Source: a bacterium
Lineage (GTDB): Bacteria > Acidobacteriota > Thermoanaerobaculia > Multivoradales > J023
DNA length: 36,891 bases
Reading direction: 5' to 3'
NCBI GenBank assembly: GCA_024226315.1
Contig: JAAELT010000322.1
Location: forward strand, 1 to 36,891
The position numbers were made by a program, and so were the translations under genes. Below the pieces are notes generated by a model that saw only the letters and a program-made list of their open reading frames with translations, was not told the origin of the DNA and did no database searches. Positions 19,128 through 27,257 of this stretch are shown piece after piece; the stretch's first letter is position 1; each line of letters starts with the position of its first letter.

Positions 19128-20330
19128 ATGAAGCGCCTGCTCCCGATCCTCGTCGGCTCGGTGATCGCCGCCGCCTTCCTGGGACCGGGCACCATCACCA
19201 CCGCCGCGCGAGCCGGCGCCGCGCACGGTCTCGGTTTGCTGTGGGCGTTGCTCTTCGCCACCGTTGCCTGCCTGGTGCTGCAGGAGGCCTGCGCCCGTCT
19301 GACCATCGCCTCGGGCCACAACCTCGGCGAGGCGCTGCGCCGCCGTTTTCACCGCGGCGTCGGCGCTCTGCTCATGCTGTGGCTGGTGCTCGGCGCCATC
19401 GTTCTGGGCTGCGCCGCCTACGAGGCCGGCAACATCCTGGGCGGCGTCGAAGGCGCCAGCCTGGCGACCGGACTGTCGCGGCCCCTGCTGACGACCGTCT
19501 CGGTGGCCCTGGCCGGTCTGCTGCTGTGGCTCGGCTCGATCCGGGTGGTGGTCACAATACTCGGCGCCCTGGTGGCGATCATGGGCGGCGCCTTCCTGCT
19601 CACCGGCCTGCTGCTGAAGCCGCCGCCCGGCGAGGTGCTGAGCGGCCTCTTCGTGCCGTCGGTGCCGCCCGACGCGGGCCTGCTGGTGCTCGGCCTGGTG
19701 GGCACCACCGTGGTGCCTTACAACCTCTTCCTCGGCTCCGGCATCGCTCGCGGCCAGCGCCTCGGCGAGGCGCGCCTCGGGCTGGCCGTGGCGATCTGCC
19801 TCGGCGGCCTGATCTCGATGGCCGTGATGCTGGTGGGCAACGCCGTCGAGGGCGCCTTCAGCTACCCGGAAGTCGGTGCGGTGCTGGCCTCCCAACTCGG
19901 CGCCTGGGCAGCCTGGCTGTTCGCCCTGGGGCTGTTCGCCGCCGGCTTCTCCTCGGCGGTCACGGCGCCGTTGGCCGCCGCGATCACAGCGCGCAGCCTG
20001 TTCGCCGCCGGCCCGGAGGACGAGAGCTGGAACGAGAGATCCTGGCGCTACCGCTCCGTGTGGCTCGGTGTGCTGGCCGTCGGCGCGGCCTTCGGTCTCG
20101 CCGAGGTCAGCCCGGTGCCCGCGATCATCGCCGCCCAGGCGCTCAACGGCATCCTGCTGCCGGTGGTGGCGGTCTTCCTGTGGTTGGTGATGAACGACCG
20201 CGAGCTGTTGGGTGACGCGGTCAACGGCCGCCGGTCCAACGTGGTGATGGGGCTGGTGGTGGCGGTTGCCGTGGTGCTCGGCGGGCGCGGAGTCTGGCTC
20301 GCTCTCAACGCGATCTTGGCACGCCTGTAG
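19128..20330 (+). CDS. Nramp (SLC11)-family transporter with atypical metal-site motifs
   Basis: A 400-aa integral membrane protein with about 11 hydrophobic helices in the Nramp pattern. The helix-1 unwound motif, DPGN in canonical Mn/Fe transporters, is GPGT (19-22, FLGPGTITTAARAG). The helix-6 motif, usually with MPHN, is VPYN (196-199). Thus the Asp, Asn and Met side chains that normally hold the transition metal are missing. Other family features remain, for example the Gly-rich helix after residue 9 and FSSAVTAPLAAAITARSLF. It is therefore a divergent Nramp-fold transporter whose cargo may not be Mn2+ or Fe2+. It ends the HyuB group and converges on sfsA. Confidence 0.88.
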   Translation: MKRLLPILVGSVIAAAFLGPGTITTAARAGAAHGLGLLWALLFATVACLVLQEACARLTIASGHNLGEALRRRFHRGVGALLMLWLVLGAIVLGCAAYEAGNILGGVEGASLATGLSRPLLTTVSVALAGLLLWLGSIRVVVTILGALVAIMGGAFLLTGLLLKPPPGEVLSGLFVPSVPPDAGLLVLGLVGTTVVPYNLFLGSGIARGQRLGEARLGLAVAICLGGLISMAVMLVGNAVEGAFSYPEVGAVLASQLGAWAAWLFALGLFAAGFSSAVTAPLAAAITARSLFAAGPEDESWNERSWRYRSVWLGVLAVGAAFGLAEVSPVPAIIAAQALNGILLPVVAVFLWLVMNDRELLGDAVNGRRSNVVMGLVVAVAVVLGGRGVWLALNAILARL

Positions 20331-20414
20331 GCCGCCGCTGGTGCCTCTCCGCGCCGAGGGACAAGGACTGGACGGTGATGGTATCAGCGTGGAGCTTGGA
20401 CGAGACCGCCGAGC

Positions 20415-21116
20415 TCACAGATCGACCGGCAGCCGGTCGACCAGCTCTATGCCTCGCCGGCTGAAGCGCATGCGGTAGGCGAGCGCCTCGACGCCGGCGG
20501 CGACCACTCGGCGCAAGGTCTCGCCATAGGCCGGGTCGACCTCGTCGGCGGGGCGGAAGCGGCGGCAGTCGGCGCGGCCGACGAAGAAGAAGATCACTCC
20601 GCGGTCGCCGGCGGCGACCCGAGCGGCGAGCTCGTCGAGGTGCTTGCGGCCGCGCTCTGAGACCGCGTCGGGAAACGCCGCGTGCTCGCCAGCGCGCAGG
20701 GTCGAGCTCTTGATCTCTACCCAACAGTGCGGCCGGCGGCCGGGCGCGTCGCACAGGCGCAGGTCGATCCGGCTATCGCCGGTGCGGACTTCGGTCTCGA
20801 GCTCGTCGTAGCCAGCGAGCTCCGGGATCCGGCCCCGGCGAATGAAGCCGGTCACCGCCGGGTTGGGGTTGGCGGTGTTGACCCCGACCCAGGTCCGGCC
20901 CATGCGGATCATCTCGAGGGTGTGGCGCAGCTTGCGCCGGGGGTTGCTCGAGTCCGAGATCCACACCGGCCGGCCGGGCTCGCCGCAGCTGGTCATCCGT
21001 CCGGGATTCGGGCAGTGCACCGTCAGCACCGTGCCGTCGGAGAGCTCGACATCGGCGAGGAAGCGCTTGTAGCGGCGCAGCAGGGTCGCGGGGATCATTT
21101 CGCGGGCGAATCTCAC
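20415..21116 (-). CDS. sfsA: SfsA family DNA/RNA nuclease-like protein
   Basis: A 233-aa protein with a GTG start at 21116. Family features: RRYKRFLADVEL followed by HCPNPGRM near the N-terminus (an OB-like nucleic-acid-binding part), GVNTANPNPAV, the nuclease-like core SRIDLRLCD...CWVEIKSSTL, and AAFPDAVSERGRKHLDELA. SfsA was named from sugar fermentation stimulation in E. coli, and the family contains a PD-(D/E)xK-like nuclease core; its cell role is uncertain. Length matches the family. It follows trmL by 136 bases on the same strand, separated by AT-richer repeats, so it may have its own promoter. Confidence 0.93.
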   Translation of the reverse strand: MRFAREMIPATLLRRYKRFLADVELSDGTVLTVHCPNPGRMTSCGEPGRPVWISDSSNPRRKLRHTLEMIRMGRTWVGVNTANPNPAVTGFIRRGRIPELAGYDELETEVRTGDSRIDLRLCDAPGRRPHCWVEIKSSTLRAGEHAAFPDAVSERGRKHLDELAARVAAGDRGVIFFFVGRADCRRFRPADEVDPAYGETLRRVVAAGVEALAYRMRFSRRGIELVDRLPVDL

Positions 21117-21183
21117 GTCGCCTGATTTTCCTCGATCCGACGTGGTCCCCGATAGTGGGCGACGATGGTTACCGCGGCTTCAT

Positions 21184-21225
21184 CAAAACACGACTTGACA
21201 AAACACGACTTGACAAAACGTGTTT
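21184..21225. repeat. 15-bp tandem repeat with an inverted repeat, between trmL and sfsA
   Basis: The unit CAAAACACGACTTGA occurs at 21184-21198 and 21199-21213, and a third copy begins (CAAAAC) before turning into CGTGTTT. The second copy's AAACACG (21201-21207) pairs with CGTGTTT (21219-21225) across 11 bases, so a hairpin is possible. The stretch is far less GC-rich than its surroundings. It could be a trmL terminator region or a binding site. Confidence 0.6.
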
Positions 21226-21252
21226 AGGCCGGCTCGTGAACGACCGCCAGCT

Positions 21253-21726
21253 TCATCGCTCGCCCTCGCGCAGCTGCCGGCGCGCTTCATAGATGGCGAT
21301 GGCGGCCGAGGTCGAGAGGTTGAGGGAGCGGACCGGCCCGTCCACCATCGGGATCGCTAGCAGCCGGTCCGCGTGGTGCTGCCGGATCTCGGCGGGCAGG
21401 CCCGAGGTCTCGCTGCCGAAGATCAGCACCGCGCCGGGCGGGAAGCGGACGCTCCACAGATCGCGATCCGCCTCGGCGGAGAAGAAGAAGGGCTCACCTA
21501 GCTCGGGCAGGTTGGCTTCGAAGGCCTGCCAACCAGGCCAGATCCGCGGCTCGACGTGGCGCCAGTAGTCGAGGCCGGCGCGCTTCAGGTAGCGGTCGTC
21601 GAGCGAGAACCCCAGGGGGCGGATCAGGTGCAACGAGGCTCCCGTCGCCAGGCAGGTGCGGCCGATGTTGCCGGTGTTCCAGTGGATTTCGGGCGCCACC
21701 AGCGCCACGTGCAGCCGGTGGCTCAT
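21253..21726 (-). CDS. trmL: tRNA (cytidine/uridine-2'-O-)-methyltransferase TrmL
   Basis: A 157-aa SPOUT methyltransferase of the usual TrmL length. It begins with LHVALVAPEIHWNTGNIGRTC, the N-terminal family signature. The knotted SAM-binding part shows LIFGSETSGLP and IPMVDGPVRSLNLSTSAAI, followed by YEARRQL. TrmL methylates the wobble ribose of tRNA-Leu isoacceptors using SAM. The ATG at 21726 is 15 bases after the preceding gene on the same strand, suggesting the gene is carried at the end of the trxB cluster transcript. Confidence 0.95.
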   Translation of the reverse strand: MSHRLHVALVAPEIHWNTGNIGRTCLATGASLHLIRPLGFSLDDRYLKRAGLDYWRHVEPRIWPGWQAFEANLPELGEPFFFSAEADRDLWSVRFPPGAVLIFGSETSGLPAEIRQHHADRLLAIPMVDGPVRSLNLSTSAAIAIYEARRQLREGER

Positions 21727-21741
21727 GGCCCGCTCGGCACG

Positions 21742-22410
21742 CTATTCGAGCCGAACCGACACGTCGCCGTCGCCCAGGACGTCGATCTCGATCTTCTTGT
21801 CGCCAGATCCCTTCCAGTTGATCTTCTTGGGCCAGCCGGTGCCCTTGACCCGGCTCTCCTCCAGCCACAGGTTGGCACTGCCGAAGCCGACGTCGACGTC
21901 GACGTGGCGGAAGTGGTCGCGCTCGCCGAGCACGTCGACGTCGCCGCCGCCGCTGTTGATGTTGATGCGCGAGGTCAGGCCCGAGACGTAGACGTCGCCG
22001 CGGGTGAGGTCGACTTCGATCGGCAGGTGGCGCGGCATCCGCACCTTCATGCGCGCTTTGACGCCGCGCAGGCGGGCGCGGGGTGTGCGCTTCAGGCGCA
22101 CCTTCAGCTCGCCGGCCTTCATCCGTGGAGCCAACCGCACGCGGTCGGCGCGGCGCTTGCACTTGTCCATGTCCTGCCGGTTGCAGTCGAGCGCCAGCTC
22201 GACCTCGACGTTGGGTCCGTCGGTGCCCTCGATGGTGAGGTCGCCGACCCACAGGGTGAAGTCGATGCCGTGGGCATCGCCCGGTGCCAGGTCCTGCTTC
22301 AGGCTGCGCACCTCGACATACTCGGCGGAGGCGGCGCCGGCCAGCGGGACGGTCGAGATCGCGGCGAGAACGAGGCAGCGAAGGGCTCGCGTTGAACTGC
22401 AGACGTGCAT
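21742..22410 (-). CDS. Secreted DUF4097-like beta-helix protein
   Basis: A 222-aa protein from an ATG at 22410 with a signal peptide (hydrophobic core VLAAISTVPLAGAASA). The mature part repeats short strands with the pattern of DUF4097/putative adhesin proteins: GDLTIEGTDGPNVEVEL, GDVYVSGLTSRININSGGG, DVDVLGERDHFRHVDVDV and DVLGDGDVSVRLE. Such proteins form a right-handed beta-solenoid, often at the cell surface or in the periplasm; the function is usually unknown. It follows the VWA gene by 14 bases. Confidence 0.8.
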   Translation of the reverse strand: MHVCSSTRALRCLVLAAISTVPLAGAASAEYVEVRSLKQDLAPGDAHGIDFTLWVGDLTIEGTDGPNVEVELALDCNRQDMDKCKRRADRVRLAPRMKAGELKVRLKRTPRARLRGVKARMKVRMPRHLPIEVDLTRGDVYVSGLTSRININSGGGDVDVLGERDHFRHVDVDVGFGSANLWLEESRVKGTGWPKKINWKGSGDKKIEIDVLGDGDVSVRLE

Positions 22411-22424
22411 AAGAACTGCTCCGA

Positions 22425-23513
22425 TTACCGCACCCGCTTGCGGCGGTTGCGGATGTAATCGGCGAGGATGAACTCGCCGAGGTTGTCCGGGGAGGCGAAA
22501 AACGCCCGCCCGCGGTTGATCTGCGTCAGCTTCTCGACGAACGACTTCAGCGTCGGGTCGGTGGCGATCATGAACGTGGTGACGACGATTTTCTGGCGGC
22601 GGCAGAGGTCTGCCTCCTCGAGAGTGAGGTTGACGATCTTCATGTCGAGGCCAAAGGGATTCTTGTAGATCCGGTCGCCCTCGGTGATCGCCGAGGGCTT
22701 GCCGTCGGTGATCAGGAAGATCTGCTTGTTGGGCTGCTTCTGCCGCGCCAGCAGCTGGCGCGCGAGCTGCAGCGCCTCGCGGGTGTTGGTGTGGTAGGGC
22801 CCGGCCTCGATGTAGGGCAGCTCGGAGAGGAAGATCGGCTCGGCCCGGTCGCCGAACAGGATCACGCCCAGGTGGTCCTTCGGGTACTTGGTCTGGATCA
22901 GCTCGGTGAGTGCCAGCGCCACCTTCTTGGCCGGTGTGATGCGGTCCTCGCCGTAGAGGATCATCGAATGACTGATGTCGATCGCGACGATGGTGGCACA
23001 GGTGGTCAGGTGCTCGGTCTCGTGCACTTCCAGATCGTCTTCCGTCAGCTGCAGGGTGCCGAAGTTGCGTTTCAGCGAGTTGTGAAGAGAGCGGCCCATA
23101 TCGATGTGGTGCAGCTCGTCGCCGAAGCGGTAGGGCCGGGTCTCCGGCAGCTTCTCCACGCCGTCGCCGGACGCCCGGATCGGGTGGTAGCCCGAGCTGC
23201 CGCGATCGAGCGAGGAGAAGATCTCCTCGAAGGCGCTGCGCCGGATGCGCCGCTCACCGATGCCGGTGAGCTGGAACGCGCCGTCGGTGTCGCGCGCCAT
23301 CACCTGCTGGTCTTCCAGCGAGTCGAAGAACGCATCCAGATCGAGGCTCTCCGGCAGATAGCCCTGCTCCTGCAGGTAGCGCATCCACTCCATCGCCTGC
23401 TGCGGATCGCCGCCCGAGGCCAGCAGCAGCTGGTTGAACACCCGCTGCAGATTGAGGCCGTCGAGCAGGGCCTGGAGCAGGCGCGGATCTAGATGACGGT
23501 AGCGGTGGCGCAT
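22425..23513 (-). CDS. VWA-domain protein partnered with the AAA ATPase
   Basis: A 362-aa protein with an AGAGG ribosome site just before the ATG at 23513. The C-terminal von Willebrand A domain has a complete MIDAS: DISHS (179-183), a Thr in PYHTNTREAL, and ITDGKPS. The N-terminal 170 residues are helical and charged, as in CoxE/YehP-like proteins. VWA proteins of this sort bind Mg2+ and work with MoxR or magnesium-chelatase-type AAA ATPases to remodel or insert metal into a client. Its partner gene ends 16 bases upstream. The client is unknown. Confidence 0.9.
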   Translation of the reverse strand: MRHRYRHLDPRLLQALLDGLNLQRVFNQLLLASGGDPQQAMEWMRYLQEQGYLPESLDLDAFFDSLEDQQVMARDTDGAFQLTGIGERRIRRSAFEEIFSSLDRGSSGYHPIRASGDGVEKLPETRPYRFGDELHHIDMGRSLHNSLKRNFGTLQLTEDDLEVHETEHLTTCATIVAIDISHSMILYGEDRITPAKKVALALTELIQTKYPKDHLGVILFGDRAEPIFLSELPYIEAGPYHTNTREALQLARQLLARQKQPNKQIFLITDGKPSAITEGDRIYKNPFGLDMKIVNLTLEEADLCRRQKIVVTTFMIATDPTLKSFVEKLTQINRGRAFFASPDNLGEFILADYIRNRRKRVR

Positions 23514-23529
23514 GGACCTCTATACGTGG

Positions 23530-25044
23530 TCAGTTCACGTCCGGCCCGCCGCCGCGCCGCCGGCGCTCGGGGCGCAGGAGCTGAAACTTGACCATCTCCT
23601 TGTAGCTCACCTGGCTGTCCAGGTCCTCCCGCGCCAGCTTGAGGTGCTGGTGCAGGCCCTCGAGGATCATCTCGGCGGTGAGCGTCAGCTCCTCGGGTCG
23701 GCCGTTGCCGTGCTCCGACGCCAGCTCCATGAGCCCGGGGACCGTCTGGAGCGAGGCGGCGTAGTCGGCGAATCTCTGTTCGTCCGAAAGGGTCACCGAG
23801 TTGCCCGCCGCGAACCAGCGCACGATGTCGCTGTAGGGACCCCGGTCCTCCTCGCTGCCGCTGCCGAGCTCCTTGTTGACCGCCGGCAGGCGGCTCTCGA
23901 ACACACGTCTGACGGCCTGGCCGATAAGCTTCATCGCCACCGCCTCGGAGCCCTGCTGCTCGCCCTCGTAGACCATCTCGATCTTGCCGGTGATCGCCGG
24001 CAGCACCATCGGCAGATCGCACAGCCGTGGATACACCGGGTCGTCACCGGTGATCAGGGCGCGACGCTCGAGGTTGGAATGCAGGACTTCGACCGCCGAG
24101 ATGGCCATGCGGGCGCTCACCCCCGAAGTCTGGTCGACCAGCTCGCTGTCGCGAGCCACCATGGCGATCTCCTCGATCAGCAGGCGGATGCTCTCGGGGA
24201 TCACGATCTCGGGCTCGCCGTCGGTGGCTTCGTGGCGATCCAACCAGGCTTCCTGGAGGGTGATCGCGGCCGCCGTCTTCGCGTCGTCGGGGTAGTGGGT
24301 CAGGATCTGCGACGAGATGCGGTCCTTGAGCGGCGTGATGATCGAGCCGCGGTTGGTGTAGTCCTCCGGGTTGGCCGAGAAGGTCAGCAGGATGTCGAGC
24401 GGCACGCGCACCGGGAAGCCGCGGATCTGCAGGTCGCGCTCCTCCAGGATGTTGAGCAGGCCCACCTGGATCCGGGGCGCCAGGTCCGGCAGCTCGTTGA
24501 TCGCGAAGATGCCGCGGTTGGTGCGCGGGATGATGCCGAAGTGGATCACTTCCGGGTCGGCGTAGGTGAGCTTGTGGGTCGCGGCCTTGATCGGGTCGAT
24601 GTCGCCCAGCAGGTCGGCGATCGAGACGTCGGGCGTCGCCAGTTTCTCGTTGTAGCGCAGCTCGCGGGGCAGCCAGTCCAGGGGCGTGTCATCACCCGCC
24701 GCCTCGACCAGCTTCTGGCCCGGCACCGACACCGGCGCCAGCGGATCGTCGTTGAGCTCGCTGCCGCGGATCACCGGGATCTCGGCGTCGAGCAGGTCGG
24801 TGAGGGCGCGCAGCAGGCGGGTCTTGGCCTGTCCTCGCAGCCCTAAGAGGATCAGGTCGTGGCCGGCGAGTACGGCGTTGACGACGCCGGGGATCACCGT
24901 CCGCTCGTAGCCCAGGATGCCGGGGAAGAGGCGTTCGCCGCCCTGCAGCTTGGCGCGCAGATTGCGCCGCATTTCCTCGCGCACGGTCTCGGAGCGGTAG
25001 CCGGTTTTCTTCAGCGCGCCCAGGGTCTCGGGCCTTTCCCTCAT
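23530..25044 (-). CDS. AAA+ ATPase of the MoxR/magnesium-chelatase I type
   Basis: A 504-aa AAA+ protein. The Walker A is GLRGQAKT (68-75); the Walker B ends IFAINELPDL, with Asn183-Glu184 in place of the usual Asp-Glu. The arginine-rich helix region (NPEDYTNRGSIITPLKDRI) and sensor parts follow in order, and a helical lid and a charged tail rich in Arg and Gly close the protein. This group hydrolyses ATP in hexameric rings and acts with a VWA partner, here the next gene. The ATG at 25044 overlaps the trxB stop (ATGA), so translation is probably coupled to trxB, which may hint at a redox or thiol link. No chlorophyll or cobalamin genes are nearby to support a true chelatase role. Confidence 0.92.
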   Translation of the reverse strand: MRERPETLGALKKTGYRSETVREEMRRNLRAKLQGGERLFPGILGYERTVIPGVVNAVLAGHDLILLGLRGQAKTRLLRALTDLLDAEIPVIRGSELNDDPLAPVSVPGQKLVEAAGDDTPLDWLPRELRYNEKLATPDVSIADLLGDIDPIKAATHKLTYADPEVIHFGIIPRTNRGIFAINELPDLAPRIQVGLLNILEERDLQIRGFPVRVPLDILLTFSANPEDYTNRGSIITPLKDRISSQILTHYPDDAKTAAAITLQEAWLDRHEATDGEPEIVIPESIRLLIEEIAMVARDSELVDQTSGVSARMAISAVEVLHSNLERRALITGDDPVYPRLCDLPMVLPAITGKIEMVYEGEQQGSEAVAMKLIGQAVRRVFESRLPAVNKELGSGSEEDRGPYSDIVRWFAAGNSVTLSDEQRFADYAASLQTVPGLMELASEHGNGRPEELTLTAEMILEGLHQHLKLAREDLDSQVSYKEMVKFQLLRPERRRRGGGPDVN

Positions 25045-26000
25045 GCTCCTCGCGCCTCCAGCCAGCGTTCGGCGTCGATCGCCGCCTGGCAGCCGCTGCC
25101 GGCGGCGGTCACCGCCTGGCGGTAGTTGGGGTCCATCACGTCACCGGCGGCGAACACGCCGTCGACATTGGTATACGTCGACGGACAGCGCACCGTCAGG
25201 TAGCCGGCGTCGTCCATGTCGAGGCTGTCGCGAAACAGGTCGGTGTTCGGTTTGTGGCCGATGGCCAGGAACACGCCCTGGCAGGGGTACTCGGTCTCCT
25301 CGCCGGTCTGGGTGCTCTGCAGGCGCACACCGTGCACGCCCTTCTCGCGCGTGCCCAGTACCTCCACCATCCCCTGGTTCCATTGGAACTCGATCTTGTC
25401 GTTCTTGAGCGCGCGATCCTGCATGATCTTCGAGGCGCGCAGCTCGTCGCGCCGGTGCACCACGGTCACCTTGCTGCAGAAGCGGGTCAGATAGGTCGCC
25501 TCTTCCATCGCCGAGTCACCGCCGCCGATGACCACCACCTCTTTGTCCTTGAAGAAGAAGCCGTCGCAGGTGGCGCAGGCCGACACGCCGTAGCCCATCA
25601 AGTGCGATTCCGACTCCAGGCCGAGCAGCTTGGCGGTGGCGCCGGTGGCCACCACCAGGGCGTCGCAGGTGTAGCCGGCCTCGTCGGAGGTCACCTTGAA
25701 GGGATGTTCGGAGAGGTCGACCTCGGTGGCTTCCTCGAACTTCACGGTGGAGCCGAAGCGCCGCGCCTGCTCGCGCATCTTGTCCACCAGCTCGGGCCCG
25801 AGGATGCCCTCCGGGAAGCCGGGGTAGTTCTCGACGTCGGTGGTGATGGTCAGCTGGCCGCCGGGCTGATTGCCTTCGAGGATCAGCGGCTCGAGATTGG
25901 CGCGCGAGGCATAGAGCGCGGCGGTCAGACCGGCCGGGCCGGTGCCGATGATCAGCAGCCGGTGATGGCTGGTGCCGTCGCCGTTGGATGACTGGGACAT
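25041..26000 (-). CDS. trxB: Thioredoxin reductase TrxB
   Basis: A 319-aa flavoprotein. The N-terminal FAD-binding motif is GTGPAG (19-24), the redox-active pair is CATC (Cys142, Cys145), the NADPH motif is GGGDSA, and the C-terminal FAD motif is GVFAAGDV. It reduces thioredoxin with NADPH in the cytoplasm. AGGAGA lies 10 bases before the ATG at 26000. It is the first gene of the minus-strand cluster and overlaps the AAA ATPase by 4 bases. Confidence 0.97.
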   Translation of the reverse strand: MSQSSNGDGTSHHRLLIIGTGPAGLTAALYASRANLEPLILEGNQPGGQLTITTDVENYPGFPEGILGPELVDKMREQARRFGSTVKFEEATEVDLSEHPFKVTSDEAGYTCDALVVATGATAKLLGLESESHLMGYGVSACATCDGFFFKDKEVVVIGGGDSAMEEATYLTRFCSKVTVVHRRDELRASKIMQDRALKNDKIEFQWNQGMVEVLGTREKGVHGVRLQSTQTGEETEYPCQGVFLAIGHKPNTDLFRDSLDMDDAGYLTVRCPSTYTNVDGVFAAGDVMDPNYRQAVTAAGSGCQAAIDAERWLEARGA

Positions 26001-26090
26001 GTTGTCGGGTTCTCCTGAAGCTCCCCGGGAGGGGAGGAGGGTCAGCGGATCGTCGGCTCGGTTCGCCGGACGGCGTGCCGAGCGTGGGGA

Positions 26091-26096
26091 AGTATA
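26091..26096 (-). promoter_or_regulatory. Possible -10 box for the trxB cluster
   Basis: TATACT on the minus strand, about 90 bases before the trxB start, fits a sigma70 -10 element. No good -35 hexamer was found at 16-18 bases, so this is only a candidate. Confidence 0.3.
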
Positions 26097-26244
26097 GCAA
26101 CGAGCGGCCCGTGTCTCGCGCGGGCCATGGGCCGCGCTCCACGGATTCTTACGCCCGCGGCAATTCCTCGGATGCGGGTAGGAGGCGGTCGGTTTCGAAG
26201 GCTTTCGGTATCATCGTGGCGTCAGTCCGTTCTGGAGCCCGCCC

Positions 26245-27066
26245 GTGAGGAAACTTCTTTCGATCGCCCTCACCTTCCTGATCGTCATCGCCGTCGCCGC
26301 CCTGATGCTCGACCCACTGATTCGCCAGATGCTGTATCCGGCGCCGCCGATCCCGGTGCCGTCGCCGCCTCCGCCGCCGCTGGAGGAGGTGACGCTGGAG
26401 CTGCCGGCGGGGGAGCGGGTGACGGCGTGGGCGGCTGCCTACTCGGATCCCGCGAGCCCGGCGGTGGTGTTCTTCCACGGCAACGGCGAGAACCTGGAGA
26501 CGATGCGCCTCTCCGGGCTGTTCGAGCAGATGGCGGCGCTCGGCGTGCACGTGCTGGCGGTGGATTATCCGGGCTACGGCTCGAGCTCCGGCGAGCCGAG
26601 CGAGGCGAGCTTGACGGCGGCGGGGCAGGCCGGCTTCGAATGGCTGGGGCGCCGCCACCCGGACTCCCGCAAGTTCGTCCTCGGCTGGTCGCTGGGCGCG
26701 GCGGTGGCGACCCGCATCGCGGCCGACAATGCGGAAAGCGTCGACGGTCTGGTGCTGCTGTCCGCCTGGTCCGATCTTCCGAGCCTGGCGGCGATCCACT
26801 ATCCCAGCTGGCTGGTGGGGCTCGGCTTGAAAGACAAGTACGACTCGGTGGCCGCGGCGCGAGGGGTGCGGGCGCCGATCCTGATGGCTCACGGCGCCAT
26901 CGATCAGATCATCCCCATCGGCCAAGGCCGCCAGCTCGCCGATGCGCTGGGTGAGAAGTGCCGCTTCGTCGAGGTGCCGGGCGCCGGCCACAACGACCTG
27001 CTGGCGCGGCAAGTGGTGTGGCGGGAGTTGGCGACGTTTCTCCGCGATCAGGACTCCGGTTCCTGA
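26245..27066 (+). CDS. Membrane-anchored alpha/beta hydrolase
   Basis: A 273-aa protein with a GTG start at 26245 and GGAG 7 bases upstream. An N-terminal hydrophobic helix (LTFLIVIAVAALML) is followed by a Pro-rich stretch, so the enzyme is probably tethered to the outer face of the membrane. The hydrolase core has FFHGNGEN (oxyanion region), GWSLGA with nucleophile Ser149, an acid in GAIDQIIP, and His in GAGHND. It resembles BEM46/YqiA-like serine hydrolases; the substrate is unknown. It is divergent from trxB. Confidence 0.9.
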   Translation: MRKLLSIALTFLIVIAVAALMLDPLIRQMLYPAPPIPVPSPPPPPLEEVTLELPAGERVTAWAAAYSDPASPAVVFFHGNGENLETMRLSGLFEQMAALGVHVLAVDYPGYGSSSGEPSEASLTAAGQAGFEWLGRRHPDSRKFVLGWSLGAAVATRIAADNAESVDGLVLLSAWSDLPSLAAIHYPSWLVGLGLKDKYDSVAAARGVRAPILMAHGAIDQIIPIGQGRQLADALGEKCRFVEVPGAGHNDLLARQVVWRELATFLRDQDSGS

Positions 27067-27202
27067 TCCGCCGGCCGCCGGTGAGCTAAACTCTGGCCGC
27101 TTTTCCCCGTAGTAGCAGGAGAACTGCAGAACTGGCACGTGCGGCGCCCGGAGCACGTGAATGCCGCGAAGCGCGGCCACCCTTTCAGATATGTCCGGTA
27201 TC

Positions 27203-27226
27203 GGCCGGCTCTTTCATGCGCCGGCC
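27203..27226 (+). other. Hairpin in the leader of the S9 peptidase gene
   Basis: GGCCGGC (27203-27209) pairs with GCCGGCC (27220-27226) around a 10-base loop, about 20 bases before the ribosome site. It may be the terminator of the preceding gene or an mRNA leader structure. In DNA this GC-rich it may also be chance. Confidence 0.25.
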
Positions 27227-27257
27227 CGAAGACCCCAACCGCCAAAGGAGAGAGAGA

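Noticed and set aside
21184..21225. Possible CRISPR array
   Set aside because: Two adjacent 15-bp units without spacers or cas genes are not a CRISPR array.
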